Position numbers and translations under genes: made by a program. Positions 45,682 to 57,907 of a DNA stretch of 64,000 nucleotides are shown in pieces. The DNA comes from Thozetella sp. PMI_491. Lineage: Eukaryota; Ascomycota; Sordariomycetes; Chaetosphaeriales; Chaetosphaeriaceae. The stretch spans positions 682,001-746,000 of the forward strand of contig MU270043.1 in the NCBI GenBank assembly GCA_021432635.1, in the 5' to 3' direction. The notes under the pieces were generated by a model, which was not told the origin of the DNA, did not search any database, and saw only the letters and a program-made list of their open reading frames with translations. Numbering within the stretch: the stretch's first letter is position 1; every line of letters starts with the position of its first letter.

Positions 45682-47168
45682 TTAAGGGGACTTATACATC
45701 TTGCCGGTTTTCCAGACATGAGTGACATTGGATGGCTTAGTAAGGACCTCGATGTCGACTAGGGGGTTGCTGGCGATAGCAATGATGTCGGCGTCGTATC
45801 CGGCCTTTAGCAGCCCCGATTTACGAGCCTGACGTCCTACCGTTTCGGGCGGCGTGGCCGTCGCCATCTCGATGGCCTGCAGCGGGGTCATGCCGGCTTG
45901 GACCGCCCACACTAGCTCGCGCGCGTTGCGGCCATGCGACAAAGGATGCTCGCGCGAGCTGCTGAACGAGTCTGTTCCTAGTGCAATCTTGACTCCCTCC
46001 TTGATGGCAAGCTTCAACGAGTCACGGGACAGCTGCGTCATCCTCTCTAGTTTCTCCTGGCTCGCCGGTGGCAGATTCTCTGCTCCCGCGGCCAGGGCTT
46101 CGACAATGTGCCGTGTCGGCACCAAGATGGCCCCCTTTTCCTTCATCTTGGTCGCGACTTCCTCATCGAGATACATGCCGTGCTCGATGGTCTTGACCCC
46201 GGCCTCGAGCGCGGCAAGGATGCCTTTCTTGCCAATAGCATGGGAGGCGACGACACGACTGTTGCGTTCGGCCTCGTCGACAATAGCACGAAGTTCTGCG
46301 GGAGAGAACTGGCTGTCCTCGGGCTGGTCGTTGAGCGACCTAACGGGACTGTAAGCGTTGATATAGCACAGAACACCCCTCTCCCTCTCTCCGAGCATGT
46401 CCAGTCCTGGAAAGCCTCTGCTCAAGGCAGGGTAACTAACAAACAAGCCAAGGAGCAGAGTAGCACTTACAGAACGCCACCCGTGGAGCAGATCTTGATG
46501 ACCTTGGCCCCTCTTCGAACCGCCTGCCGCACTGACTTGGTGCAGCTGTCCACCCCGTCGCAGAGCACGAATGGAAAGCCGCGCTGGCTTGCATCCAATA
46601 CGGTCTCGACTGGGACATCATGGCTGTCGCCGTGTCCCGCCGTCATGCTTAGCAACACGAACGAAGAATACACATGCGGGCCGGGAATGCGGCCTAGCTC
46701 GACTGCAAGCGCGGTGTCGCCGCCGTAGCCGCCGAGCTCGCGGACGGACGTGAAACCGGCTTCGAGCGTCGCCCGGAAGTCGTCCACGGTGATGGCCCCG
46801 ATGGTGGTGCCCATGCCGGGAAGGAAAACACGTAGGGATTCCGCGATCCCCGCGCCGAGAACATTGGTGCCCATGAAGTGCGTGTGCACGTCCCACATGC
46901 CCGGCATGATGACGGGTACCTCAGTGAACACCACTGTAGCGTACTCGGGTGGCAGGTCACCATAGGGACCAGCCCATGCGATGGCCGTGTCGGACACGAC
47001 GACTGCCCCATCCTGCAGCGGCTCGCCGCGGCCAGGGATCAGCACACCGGCACGGATACCAAAAACAGACCCGCTGGATGCGGCCTGCGGCTGGCGGAGT
47101 GGGATGCGCATGGCGCCGCGCTCAATGGTGTTGGGAGGGGTGCTGAGGAGAAAAGATGCCAATGGCAA
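45682..47168 (-). CDS. Metal-dependent amidohydrolase, 454 aa
   Basis: TIM-barrel hydrolase of the amidohydrolase superfamily (imidazolonepropionase/prolidase-like branch, to which fungal ochratoxinase also belongs). Exons 47168-46471 and 46348-45682, with a 122-base intron (GTAAGT..TTACAG). The full metal set is in order: HTH (H95, H97) in PGMWDVHTHF, the likely carboxylated Lys K225 in AKVIKICSTGG, H269 in VVASHAIGKKG, H289 in TIEHGMYLDEE, and D359 in ALGTDS. It should therefore be an active binuclear enzyme. The substrate is unknown; amide or peptide-like bonds are typical. The N-terminus lacks a clear signal peptide. An in-frame ATG at 47111 is an alternative start. It is isolated beside a gene-poor stretch, so may be an accessory gene. 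Confidence 0.9.
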
Positions 47169-47861
47169 CGGACAGGTGCTGCTCCGGATGGCTACTTGGC
47201 CTTCTCTCCTATTTTCGATAGGCTCGCCAGAGACCGAGGGGTTGGGGGTGGGATGGAGGAGGCAGTGGTGTTGGCCCAGACATCCTTACAACCGTAGTCG
47301 GCCTCCCTAACGCGGCATAGCTCTCCTGCCGGCGTATCCATCACAGATGGAGGGAATGTCGCTGAGAGGCGCGCAAGCCATGTCCAGCGGACCCTTTGCG
47401 GGTAAATCAATTGGCCGGGAGCCACATACCTTCCGATTGTGAGCAAGTCCCCAAATTAGGCCAAGGTCTGCTACCTATAGCAGGGACCGTAACGCCGGGC
47501 AATGGCTCTGCTGCCAGGGCGCTTTGACGTGCACCGTATGTGCTGCACATCCCATTTCGTGGCCCGGATTTGGGGAACGTGAAGCGTGATTCTCAGAGAG
47601 TATAGGGAAGGTGGGTAGACTGCTAGGATAGCCGCTATGGAGAGCGAGCTGGTAAGCAGGCAAGGTAGGAGGTACTGTACCCTTGTAGATGTACATAGGT
47701 AACTTTGCACAGAATAAGGCGCTGTACACTAAGGTAGTCCTGCGGCTCCACTTTCAGCCTTTCACCTTCAGCAGCCTTGTCTTGTCTCCGAATGCCTCCA
47801 TCCATCCAAACAATCCCCCTTTATTTTCCGCTACGAGGCAGACGAGCAGGATCCTCGGGCC
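47169..47861. other. Divergent intergenic region amidohydrolase/pterin dehydratase
   Basis: About 690 bases that must contain both promoters. There is a CT-rich tract before 47862 and a GTACATAGGTAACTTTG motif near 47690. No gene is seen. Confidence 0.6.
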
Positions 47862-49359
47862 ATGCGCACCCCCCTTCTTTCCGCCCGGGTGCAAGCCGCC
47901 ATATCACTCGCACCGGGGTCTCGACGTCCCACGCTTTCGCTGTCTCGCGTCTGGCCCCCAGCTACCCGCAGCATTTCAGCTACTGTTAAACCTGCCAGCT
48001 CCCGGTTGGCCGCCATGGAACGCCCACGCCATCCCGTGTTCTCTGCTGGCCAGGAGGACCTGGAAGCTCTGGATTCATCACTATCGACTCTCATGTCGTC
48101 GACAGGCGCGGGAGGACGCTGGGCCTTGACAAGCAGCGGCGAGGGACTCGAGAGGTCTTTCAAGTTCAAGACCTTTGCCAAGACCTGGGTAAGGCTGTGT
48201 TCCTCCCTTCCCTTCTCTGTCCTCCTCCTACTCCTCCCTCTCCTATCCCCTTCGTCGTTCTCACTCATTTTCGTCTTCTCCTCTGTCTCTCCCCGGGCGA
48301 TTAAGCTGTTGGTCCGGCTACTTGCCGCCGGCGGCCCGCCCACCATTGCCTTCTATATACATCGCGCCTGTCCCAACTCGTATCAGTAATGCGCTTCAAA
48401 ACCCAGCCCTCGCTCCACTCTTGCAGACGGACAGTCAGCCGAGTATCGCTGCACGGAGAAACGGACCCTGGCCGCCTGTGTCGTGCGTGACAATGAAGGG
48501 CCTTCCGTTAGCGAACCGTTCTGGTGTTATGCGTCTGCGCGTCAGAAGGCCCATTCGCTGCGCCCTTCCCATTCCGTCACCTATACGAGACAGGCCAATA
48601 CCGCCAATACCGTAACTCACCACAAGCACCGTGCAGGGTGCAGGCTGAGTAAGATCTCAAGTGGCCCAGACGATCATCTTAGATGGTCAGATGCAGCGAG
48701 GCGGCAACAGCTTCGGGCGTGACACTAGCGGCGCCGGCATTCCATTCAGACGACGCGCCGATCCGGGAAGCTACCGTGCTGCCGTGCTGACCCCAAGCCC
48801 GATCGCCTGTTGTAGCCTAGGCCCTATCAAAAAGCTTAATGGGTTCGATAATAGGCCCCCCGGCCATCGAGCAAGTCTTTACGGCAGAGAGTCCGTTGGT
48901 TGTTGGGGGAGGGGGAGTCAATAAGACTACATGCACACCGGGTTGTCAGCTGATTGTATCTGCTATAGGACTTCATGACTGCCGTTTCACTGCAGTGCAA
49001 GCTGAAGAACCACCACCCCGAATGGTCTAATGTAAGGGATATCCTCACATTCCACTGGCTTGCTCCCTCGGGCATGAACGAATGTCCGCTCGCGGCCCAA
49101 TTCCAAAAGCACAAACTTAAAGGTGAAGGAAGCTAACCGGCCTCAACCACCTGGCTAGGTCTTCAACACAACCTTTATACGGTGGACAACCCACAATCCC
49201 AAGGGTCTCTCGGCCAAGGACATTCAGCTCGCGGCTATATGTGACTCTCTCGCGCGTGACTTCGGCGAGATACAGGAGGAGCTACAGAGCTGTGAGTTAA
49301 AGGACCTGGCCGACAAGGCCACGAGCTCTTCTGCGGATTGTTGCACGCCCAAGGCCTAA
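47862..49359 (+). CDS. Pterin-4a-carbinolamine dehydratase family protein, 196 aa
   Basis: Family enzyme that dehydrates 4a-hydroxy-tetrahydrobiopterin. Exons 47862-48188, 48969-49031 (63 bases) and 49159-49359. The joined domain (residues 87-170) reads RWALTSSGEGLERSFKFKTF, then AKTWDFMTAVSLQCKLKNHH and PEWSNVFNTTFIRWTTHNP, the PCD signature with HHPEW at 124-128 and a TTHNPKGLS turn. Residues 1-55 are rich in Arg, Ser and Ala with no acidic residue (MRTPLLSARVQAAISLAPGS), so a mitochondrial presequence is likely; an in-frame ATG at 48015 would remove it. Intron 1 is 780 bases, far longer than its neighbours. The C-terminus ends CCTPKA. The fungal substrate is uncertain. Confidence 0.9.
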
Positions 49360-49816
49360 CGCAGACCTCGAACGATCACTCGACCTTTCGAACCGCCTTT
49401 CTCACAACGTATCACCATCTAGGACGCGTGGGCCCTTATCCGCATGTTCAACGGCTCGGGAAAGGTTCTGTATCAAGAAGAGTGTAACAGAGGGCGAGAG
49501 TGTATTATTAGTCTAATTTTCTAGTTTGCTATGCCATAACGACAGTCAAAAAGTCAATATATACGAGCAGAAAAAATCTCACGGCCCGCAACGCCTCAAC
49601 CATGCCATTCATCCTTGCGTCATCTCGGATCGCAATGGCCTACGGCCATGCGCCGCATCTAATTACGTGCCGTGTCGTGTCGCTATTTACAACCGGCTTT
49701 TCCAAACACCTCACAAGTTATTTAACTCGTTAGCAAACATGCTGAGCTCCAACGCCACGCGACCGGTCGTGAAGGAGTCAACCTCGCTAATTGTTCAGCC
49801 GAGCCGGCCAATTCCT
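49360..49816. other. Convergent intergenic region
   Basis: About 460 bases between the pterin dehydratase and ERG25 stop codons. It should hold the 3' UTRs. No other feature is seen. Confidence 0.6.
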
Positions 49817-50938
49817 TTATTGAGACTTCTTCGCCCGGATCTGGGCGAGCTTCTTCTCGCGGCGCTTCTTGCTGGCCTCCTCGCCAGCCTCGGTGTCGAG
49901 GCAGTAGTCCCACCAGCGGAAGCTGGAGGCGTAGTTGCCGATGAAGCGCTCGTGGTGCATGTCGTGATGGTCAGCACCGGCCCAAAAGGGGAGGAAGCGG
50001 CGCAAGCTCCACGGGAAGTCGTAGCCGCTGTGGGCGTCGATGGCCTGGAAGAGGCGGAGGACAATCCACATGTACATGGTTAGGAGGTGGAGGTCGCCGG
50101 TGAAAGAAACCCAGAGGACAGGGCATCCGACGATGCCGATACCGAGGAGCATGACTTCAATGGGCGAAGCATACTCGGCAGCTAGGCCAAAGGGAGCGCT
50201 GTAGGTATGGTGCAGTTTGTGGATCGCCTTGTACAACGGGCCGTAGTGCAGACCGCGGTGGAACCAGTAGTGCCAGGCGTCCTCCAGGATGAAGAAGATT
50301 GCAATCTGCATAGCCATCTTCCAGATAGGAGGGAAAGGCACGCCAAACTCCATGCCCAAGTAGGTCGCGACGGGGTGAAAGAGCCAGATCTGAGGAAGCT
50401 CGACGGTGAAGTGGCTCAGCAACACCAGGGCGGCACACTCCCACTGCTCCTTCCAGGTGGGTACTTTTTGCTGCGCGGTCGTTAGCATTACGGTTCACGC
50501 GCAAGCGTGATGCGAAACCGAAGGGGGCTACCTACATTTTGAATCTTGTACTGGTTGAAGAAGGGGATGGCATCAATGATGATCCAGGGAAGCGACCGGC
50601 CAAAGTAGACGACCTCGTGCATGACGAAGCTCATGATGCCGGTAGCGAGCGTGTCATTCTGCATCCAGAGGTACCAAGCCTAGAAGTTCTCGTCAGTCCC
50701 GGCGTGGCTTGGGCGGATCAAGGCGGAGGGGAGTCGCGTACAGCCCACAGGCGCTCGAAGTAGCCCAGGTGAATGTTGTATTTGGAAACATCCTCGAAGA
50801 TACTCGCGTATGAGGCGGTCGAGTTGAGACCCGAGAAGGTCGAGTTACTGTAGAGGTTGGGTTAGCTCCTTCAGTTCTGCTTGCGGCGCATGTGGCGGAT
50901 TGAATAGAATTGGGAGCATACAGGAACGCGCTGGCCAT
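49817..50938 (-). CDS. ERG25: C-4 methylsterol oxidase Erg25, 306 aa
   Basis: ER membrane di-iron oxygenase that starts C-4 demethylation in ergosterol synthesis (known). Exons on the minus strand: 50938-50922 (17 bases), 50847-50742, 50679-50536, 50470-49817. Joined N-terminus [20 protein letters not shown], then [20 protein letters not shown]. Histidine boxes: HYWFH (156-160), HKLHH (173-177) and HHDMHH (257-262). Other family blocks are [23 protein letters not shown] and [19 protein letters not shown]. Several hydrophobic segments flank the boxes. The C-terminus ends KKSQ, a KKXX ER-retrieval signal. Length matches yeast Erg25. It diverges from NCA2 across about 1.5 kb, where a sterol-responsive promoter would lie; I did not identify an element. 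Confidence 0.96.
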
Positions 50939-52421
50939 GGTGCGCGTGGGACTGGCGTCAACGCCAATCTTACGGCTCTCGAGAAATGTGTGACTAGGTA
51001 GTTAGGACAAGAAAGGGACGTTCCAAGGAGTATGCTCAGCAGAGCCACTGGGTGTCGAGAGAGAAGGGGGATTGGGCTTGTCAAACCCAATGGCAATGGA
51101 GGTGTGTTGGACGGGCGAGGGCGGTGGAAGGGGGTCCGGGAGATTTTGATTGCGATAAAGGGGAGTCGAGATTTTTGAAGACCCCATCTTTGCAGATCCA
51201 GCTAGTGTGTCCAGCCAATAGCGTATTGCGAAGAGGAATCAGTCCACACTTTGTTGAGCCTTCCCGTGTTCCGGTTCCCACTTCATGCAGCCATCTGCGT
51301 CGGCAGGACCCGCCTAAGATTGTGACTGATGGTTCGAGGCGAAAATTCCATGCCCAGGGACGATGGCCAAATATTATGGGCATTTGAAGCGAGCCTCTGC
51401 TGGTCGTCCAAGTTACGGCTCTGGTGGCACAGTCCTTCTCCGTATTCCACATTACTATTTATCTATTTCCCCTTCTTCTCCTTTGGAGGAAATCCGTCTT
51501 GCCCGCTTAGCCGTGTGTTTGGGGCTACGAGTAGCAAAGCCCGGGTCTACTTGCACCGCCGCCCCATGTCGTGCACCCCTAACACCTCAGCGCCGGCAAA
51601 GATCCCGCGGCAGGTGGAGGCTGCACGGAGACGAGATTAGACTGTACAAACAGCCCAGCTGTGTGCATAGTGACAAGCTCTTCAATGCAACTACAGTACC
51701 TACCTTAGCTCCTTTGCCAGCTCGCCAGCTTGCCAGCTTGCCTCCTGTAGCCCATGGGTGTTTGCCGGGGATTGGAAAGCAGCCACCAGCGGGTTGAGTC
51801 TGGGAGCGTGATTGTCAATTGGGTAGAACATTTCCTCCCGGGTAACAGCGATGACGGGCGGTGTGGCCCGCCTGGGAGCCCGGGTAGCGTAAGGTACCGT
51901 GCTTTATCGGCGCTTGTTTTGGAGCTGCTCTCTCAGCTTATGAAGTCATCGACATTTTTTGACTGGCTCCTTCAAGCTTTCCTTTAACAGGCAAACAAAT
52001 GCCACCAAGTCGGTACCTTACCTTCGCTGCCACTCTCCGCTGTCCCATTCATGCTTCCCCTTGTAGCCGGTGACCTGCCATTGCTTGCAGCAAGCCCCTG
52101 ATAGCAGCTCACAGCCGCCGGCTCGCATTCCCCACGCATCGTGCTTCTCTCCTGCCAAGCTTTCTAAGGGCCATCGGCTGGCAGGTGTCCACTCAGAGTC
52201 GTCACCGCCCAACGGGTCCTCCACACCACCGTTGTGCACGGGGAGCAGATTCTGCCGGCTCAGGGTTGATAGGTCTGGTCTCGCCACACTCGATTCCCGA
52301 CGCGTGTTCGGACACAGCACCGCCCGATTCGCAAGGAGGGGAGGCGAGACAGAGAGCAAGCGGTTGAGAGCTTGAAGGATCGCCCTGGTATTTGCGCGAA
52401 GCTAAGTTAACTTGGCCAATC
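50939..52421. other. Divergent intergenic region ERG25/NCA2
   Basis: About 1.5 kb containing both promoters and leaders. There are repeated CCAGCTTGCCAG-like words near 51715-51745. No gene is supported. Confidence 0.55.
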
Positions 52422-54643
52422 ATGTCGGTGGTGACAGAGTGAGTGAACCTCGCGCACCCGTCGCTTTTTTGCGTTCAGGTCTCAGAGCTGCTGTTGTTGA
52501 CCAACCCATTTGCTAGCCATGTCCGCCGCCTGGATGCACAGATTGACCGCATCTCTCTGGTGCATCTTTCCTCGGAGGACGCGGATGTCGAGGAGCAGGC
52601 TCTGGGTGACGTGCATGCGGCCTTAACGGCGAAGACGCTCTCATCACCCCGCGTCAACGACTTGCTGCGCATCGTCAAGGCGCTCTCTAATTCTAACTCG
52701 GGTTCTCTCCTGCAGTCTTCCAACATCCAGAGTCTGCTCACGCAGTCCGGCCTGACGGGTCACGCGGGACTGGCGGGGGCCGAGGTCAAAACCGAATACG
52801 AATGCGAAATCGAATGGCTCTTGGTGGGGAAAGCCACTGTTCAGACCTACGGCCTCATACTAAACACCCTCCTGGACCAAATCATCCCGCTAAGCGATGG
52901 CATCTGGTACTGGGATGGTGTGTTGAGCTCGTACACGTATAGCAGCGTGTACATGGTACAAACGTCGCCCCTACGACTATGGAGTTGGTCTAGGGACATC
53001 TACGCCGAGGCGCGACGGCGCTCGCAGCGACTTGGACTAACCGCCGGCACGCGGGCCATGCTCCTCGAGTCGGGAGAAGTCCAGGACCATGAGGACGGTC
53101 CGGCTCTGGAGCTCCAAGGTGAGAGCAATACCGCGCTCAGCCTGTCTCAGCGATGGCGGCAGTTTTACGGTATAGTCCGGGAGAGCATCGTCGAGAGGTC
53201 CATCACCGACATCCAGCGCCGCGTGCTCTCTCCCATTGCTCTGTGCCGCTCGCAGGCGCGGACGAAGAAGGCAAAGCTGCGGAAGCTGCGCGAGATAACC
53301 GCTGCTGGCTTGGGCGTTCTCATGGACGAGGGCCTGAGTTTCGGCACTACCGACGTGGAAAGCAGCCGGGAGTGGAAGGGCGTATTGGAACGGAGTGTTG
53401 CCCTCATGGACATGGTTCTCCAGCACGTGTTAGTGCTGGATGTCGGCCTCTCCGACTTCGAAGACAAGGTCTTCGCCGGCGTGGAGGAGGACCCGGAGCT
53501 GTCCATCCATGTGGAGGATACCAACCCGTCGGACCGTCCAGCAGTGCTGGCACGACGCATCCTACAGCTACTCCAGGCCGGCCTTCCTAGCCACGTGAGA
53601 GAGATGAGGAGCATAGCGAGCGATAACGGGCGACCCTCTAGGCTCGTACGGTTTTGGCTGCCTGCACTGGCACTCTTGATCTCCTCTTCCACCATCCTCA
53701 AGGTCGTCATAAATCACCAGCAAGATATTGTTCGGTGGGTTCAAGATTTGGGCGTCACGGCCCGCGACTTTTGGTTCAACTGGGTCGTCGAGCCTGTCCG
53801 GAAGATCGTCGCAACCATTCGCCACGACTCGAATAGCGAGATCGCCATCATGAGCAGAGACAGTCTCAGGGCCGATCGGGAGAGTCTGGAGCGCATGGTT
53901 GTGGATTTTGCCGTCGACAACCCCACGCTCGCTGTAGGTGCGTCTTCCTTGAGCGAGTTCCAGATCGCCGAGATCAGAGCCAAGGTCAAGGAGGGAGACG
54001 TCACCCCTGTGCTGAGGGCGTATGAGAGAGACTTGAGAAAGCCCTTGAAGGGCGCCGTCAGCGGCGACTTGGTTCGAGCCCTCCTTATCCAGGTACAGAA
54101 GACAAAGGTCGACCTTGAGGTCGCCATCAGCGGCATCGATGCGCTACTCAAGAGCCAGGAATTAGTCTTCGGATTCGTGGGGCTGACTCCTGGCATCCTC
54201 GGTAAGTTTCCATGTGAAGAGCGGCAGCACCGTCGTCAAGGTGGCCTTCTTTCCGATGCTACTAGGCTCTCGGCAGCACTAACACGCCCGTCACAGTCTC
54301 CATCGGTGTGCTACAGTATCTACGCGGCGCCTTCGGCAACCGCAAAGGGACCCAGCGGAGTGGGCGGGCACGGCGCAGCGCCATGGTCCTGCGGAGGATC
54401 GATCGCATTCTGTCGGAAGCTACGCCTACGCAAAACAACCTCATCTCTTACAAGGACCACGGCCTCCTCGTCTGCGAGGTACACGTGCTCCGGCAACTCG
54501 CTCGCGGTCTTTTGCCGGGTGAGGTAGAGGGGCCGTTTCTAGAAGACCTGGATGATTTGGCAAACCTCAAAGGCATTCAGACGCAGAGGTGGGCGCTGGA
54601 GAGGATACGGCATACATACGCAGAGTGGCTCAATCGGATTTAG
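52422..54643 (+). CDS. NCA2: Nca2-family mitochondrial membrane protein, 682 aa
   Basis: Mitochondrial protein that in yeast influences expression of the ATP6/ATP8 mRNA (family knowledge). Exons 52422-52438 (17 bases), 52517-54201 and 54297-54643. The N-terminus joins as MSVVTDHVRRLDAQIDRISL, the expected family start; a frame open from 52443 is intronic before 52517. Family blocks include RRVLSPIALCRSQARTKKAK and IAIMSRDSLRADRESLERMV. Hydrophobic segments are visible at FWLPALALLISSSTIL and, across the last junction, FGFVGLTPGILVSIGVLQYL, consistent with an integral membrane protein. The final exon ends YAEWLNRI. All exon joins keep frame. The second intron has donor GTAAGT and acceptor GTCACAG. 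Confidence 0.93.
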
Positions 54644-56155
54644 AGTACATACCTCTTATTTATCGTGCACCTAAAGAGGGCCCACACAGGTGCTGTCCAT
54701 AGCCTCCCCCGAGCCCCAACCGTGAGAAGGGGGTGAGGAGGTTGTACGATAATTGTTATAATCCTGAAGCACGACAGCATTTTACAAGACCATTGAAGAC
54801 TGGGCCACACATCCCAAGCATTTAGACGGACTAGCCAGCCCTGATGTCAAGATTCTTGAGCGCATCCCACTGTCTGCAGCAGACCACGCAGGCTCGACAT
54901 GGGATCGACCTGGAATACTAAGGCGGGCGTCGTCTCGTTTGTGAGACACCCCAGGTCCGCAAACAGACGAGACGAGGCTTCTGCTTCAGCATGTCCATGT
55001 TTCGGCCGACGCACTGGCTGCAATGACGCTGCATGGCTAAGTGGGTTAATGCAGATCTGGCAGCAGGCGGTGTCGTGCCTCAGGCGCAGGGGCTCATCCG
55101 CCCTCCGGCGCTATCGCGCCTAGACTCTGGCACCGCAAAGGTGTACATAAAATGCACGAGGACAGCGATTGGCCATTTATATATACGGTCCGCTGACTTC
55201 TTCCAACAAAGTTGACTCGAGGCCTTGACGATTGTCAGCTCCCGGCTATTTGTGCTTGCTTAGAAGCCCAGGTTGAGGCTCAAGAGGTTCTGCTGTGTGT
55301 GCATCTGGCCCAGCCTAGTCTTTGTTTGCCCGTCGTCTTCGGGACCCATGTGGAAAAGGATTTATGGAGCACCTGGCCTCGGTTTATGCTCAGATTGGAA
55401 GAGGAAAGGGATAAGGAAGGAAGTGAGATCCGATCCCTTCTGGGAAAAAAAAAAAGGAAAAAAAAAAAGGACAAGGCGAGGCGATACTTTGTACCTACCT
55501 AAGCCACTGGCCGAATCGTGCTAGATAACGGTGGTCGTATCATAAAGAGATAGATTGATCTCTTTTCCCCATCAATGACTCCCGGCTCCCCGGTGCTTGC
55601 GAGGTCCAGCGGGTTCGGTGGGAAGCCAGCGTGACCCTGCAGCATTTTTAGCTCCCTTGGCGCTGCGTCCGGTCCTGCACAGGAAAAAAAAGTGGTGGGC
55701 GGCGTGGCAGTGGTGTCGTGGACCCATTGGGTCCCCGCCAGCCCAGCGTCCAGCACCCAGCGCCGCGGCAAGTCTGCAACGAACTAACAGCTGCACCTAC
55801 CTCTTTCAGGCGACCGCTTCGCAACTGGACACCCAGTCACCATCCCGAGCACCGCCATCTTATTCCCTACTTCCTGCCGCGACCATCGGAGGTGTTGATT
55901 TCGCATCGTCACCCGTCGCGACGAAGACATCCTCGGAGCAGCGGCCGTTCGCCCTCGCCCTTGCAACAAAGCTTTGCCTGGCCCGACCAACCCATCGCCA
56001 CGAGCCGTATCTTACTCGACCGTAACCCCTCGACTTTCTCCGCCCACGTTTTCCCCCCTCCCCCCCTTCCGACCGCCCATCGAGCCTCCCGCATTGAAGC
56101 CTCGGCGAAACCACCCCAGCGCGTCATAGGTCGTCCAGGCCCCTAAACAGCCACC
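54644..56155. other. Intergenic region NCA2/SEC4
   Basis: About 1.5 kb: the NCA2 3' UTR, an A-rich tract (about 55445-55470), a TACCTACCTAAG motif near 55492, and a CT-rich SEC4 leader (from about 55840). No gene is supported; a tRNA-like stretch near 55035 was rejected. Confidence 0.55.
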
Positions 56156-57141
<986 letters not shown>

Positions 57142-57907
57142 AGAGAAGGGCGGAAGGGGCAGGCATTGTTGGTTAACAGCATGTGGCGAGGCCGACGAGA
57201 CGGCCAGAGGAACGTGGAGGAGGTAGATGATCGACCTGGAAAGACCGGCAGGCTTGCCACTAGGGTTCGAGCCGGCCAAGTCACGCAGGACCGACCATGC
57301 GCGGACGGCGATGAGCAAAACCAAGGCACAGACCGATGCTGGAGCGTTACCAACCGGCATGCTACCGCCTCCCCTTCTTCGCTCGCTCCTTCGATCGGAA
57401 ACCAGCGTTACAGCACGTACATTTTGCGACTTGTCCATGTCGGGAATTTTACCCTTGCTTGGAACCCTGCCCGTTTATAGAGCCATGGGCGGGGAAGAGG
57501 TGTTTCGTCAAACCAAGGAGAAGGGGAGGGTTGTGAACAATGGCAGAGCAAATATCTGGTCACGGAGTTCTTCGGGTTATTGACGAATCTTTGGCTTCCT
57601 TCTTAATACATTGTCTCTTCCGATGACCTCCACATTACCCGTCCAGAGAGCCGCAAGGTGCTAAAGGAACGATGTCTTCTTCGTAGAGTGCAGTTCCGCC
57701 CACAAGGCTCATTTATATGACATGATCGATTATCCTGTAGCGGGGAAGCAAATAGTCACTTGGAAAGAAAGACTAAGCTCAATGACATCAATTACCATCA
57801 ACTCAAAATGTGGTGCTAACTAGCGAGAGTCGGATAGCGAAGAACGGAATGAAACAGAACGCCAGAAAGCCACAGCGCATTTCCCACCCCAGGTATCTTC
57901 CCCGTAT
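57142..57907. other. Convergent intergenic region SEC4/YKT6
   Basis: About 770 bases between two convergent stop codons. It should contain two 3' UTRs. Nothing else is supported. Confidence 0.6.

Noticed and set aside
52443..52516. Upstream extension of the NCA2 long frame (VSELLLLTNPFAS)
   Set aside because: It is intron sequence: a GTGAGT donor at 52439 and TGCTAG acceptor at 52516 give the expected family start MSVVTDHVRRLDAQ.
55020..55110. tRNA-like D-arm (GGCTAAGTGGGTTAATGC) near 55035
   Set aside because: No matching acceptor stem and no T-arm (GGTTCGA-type) at the right distance.
57255..57280. T-arm-like GGGTTCGAGCC
   Set aside because: No upstream D-arm, anticodon stem or acceptor pairing; it lies in the SEC4 3' UTR.
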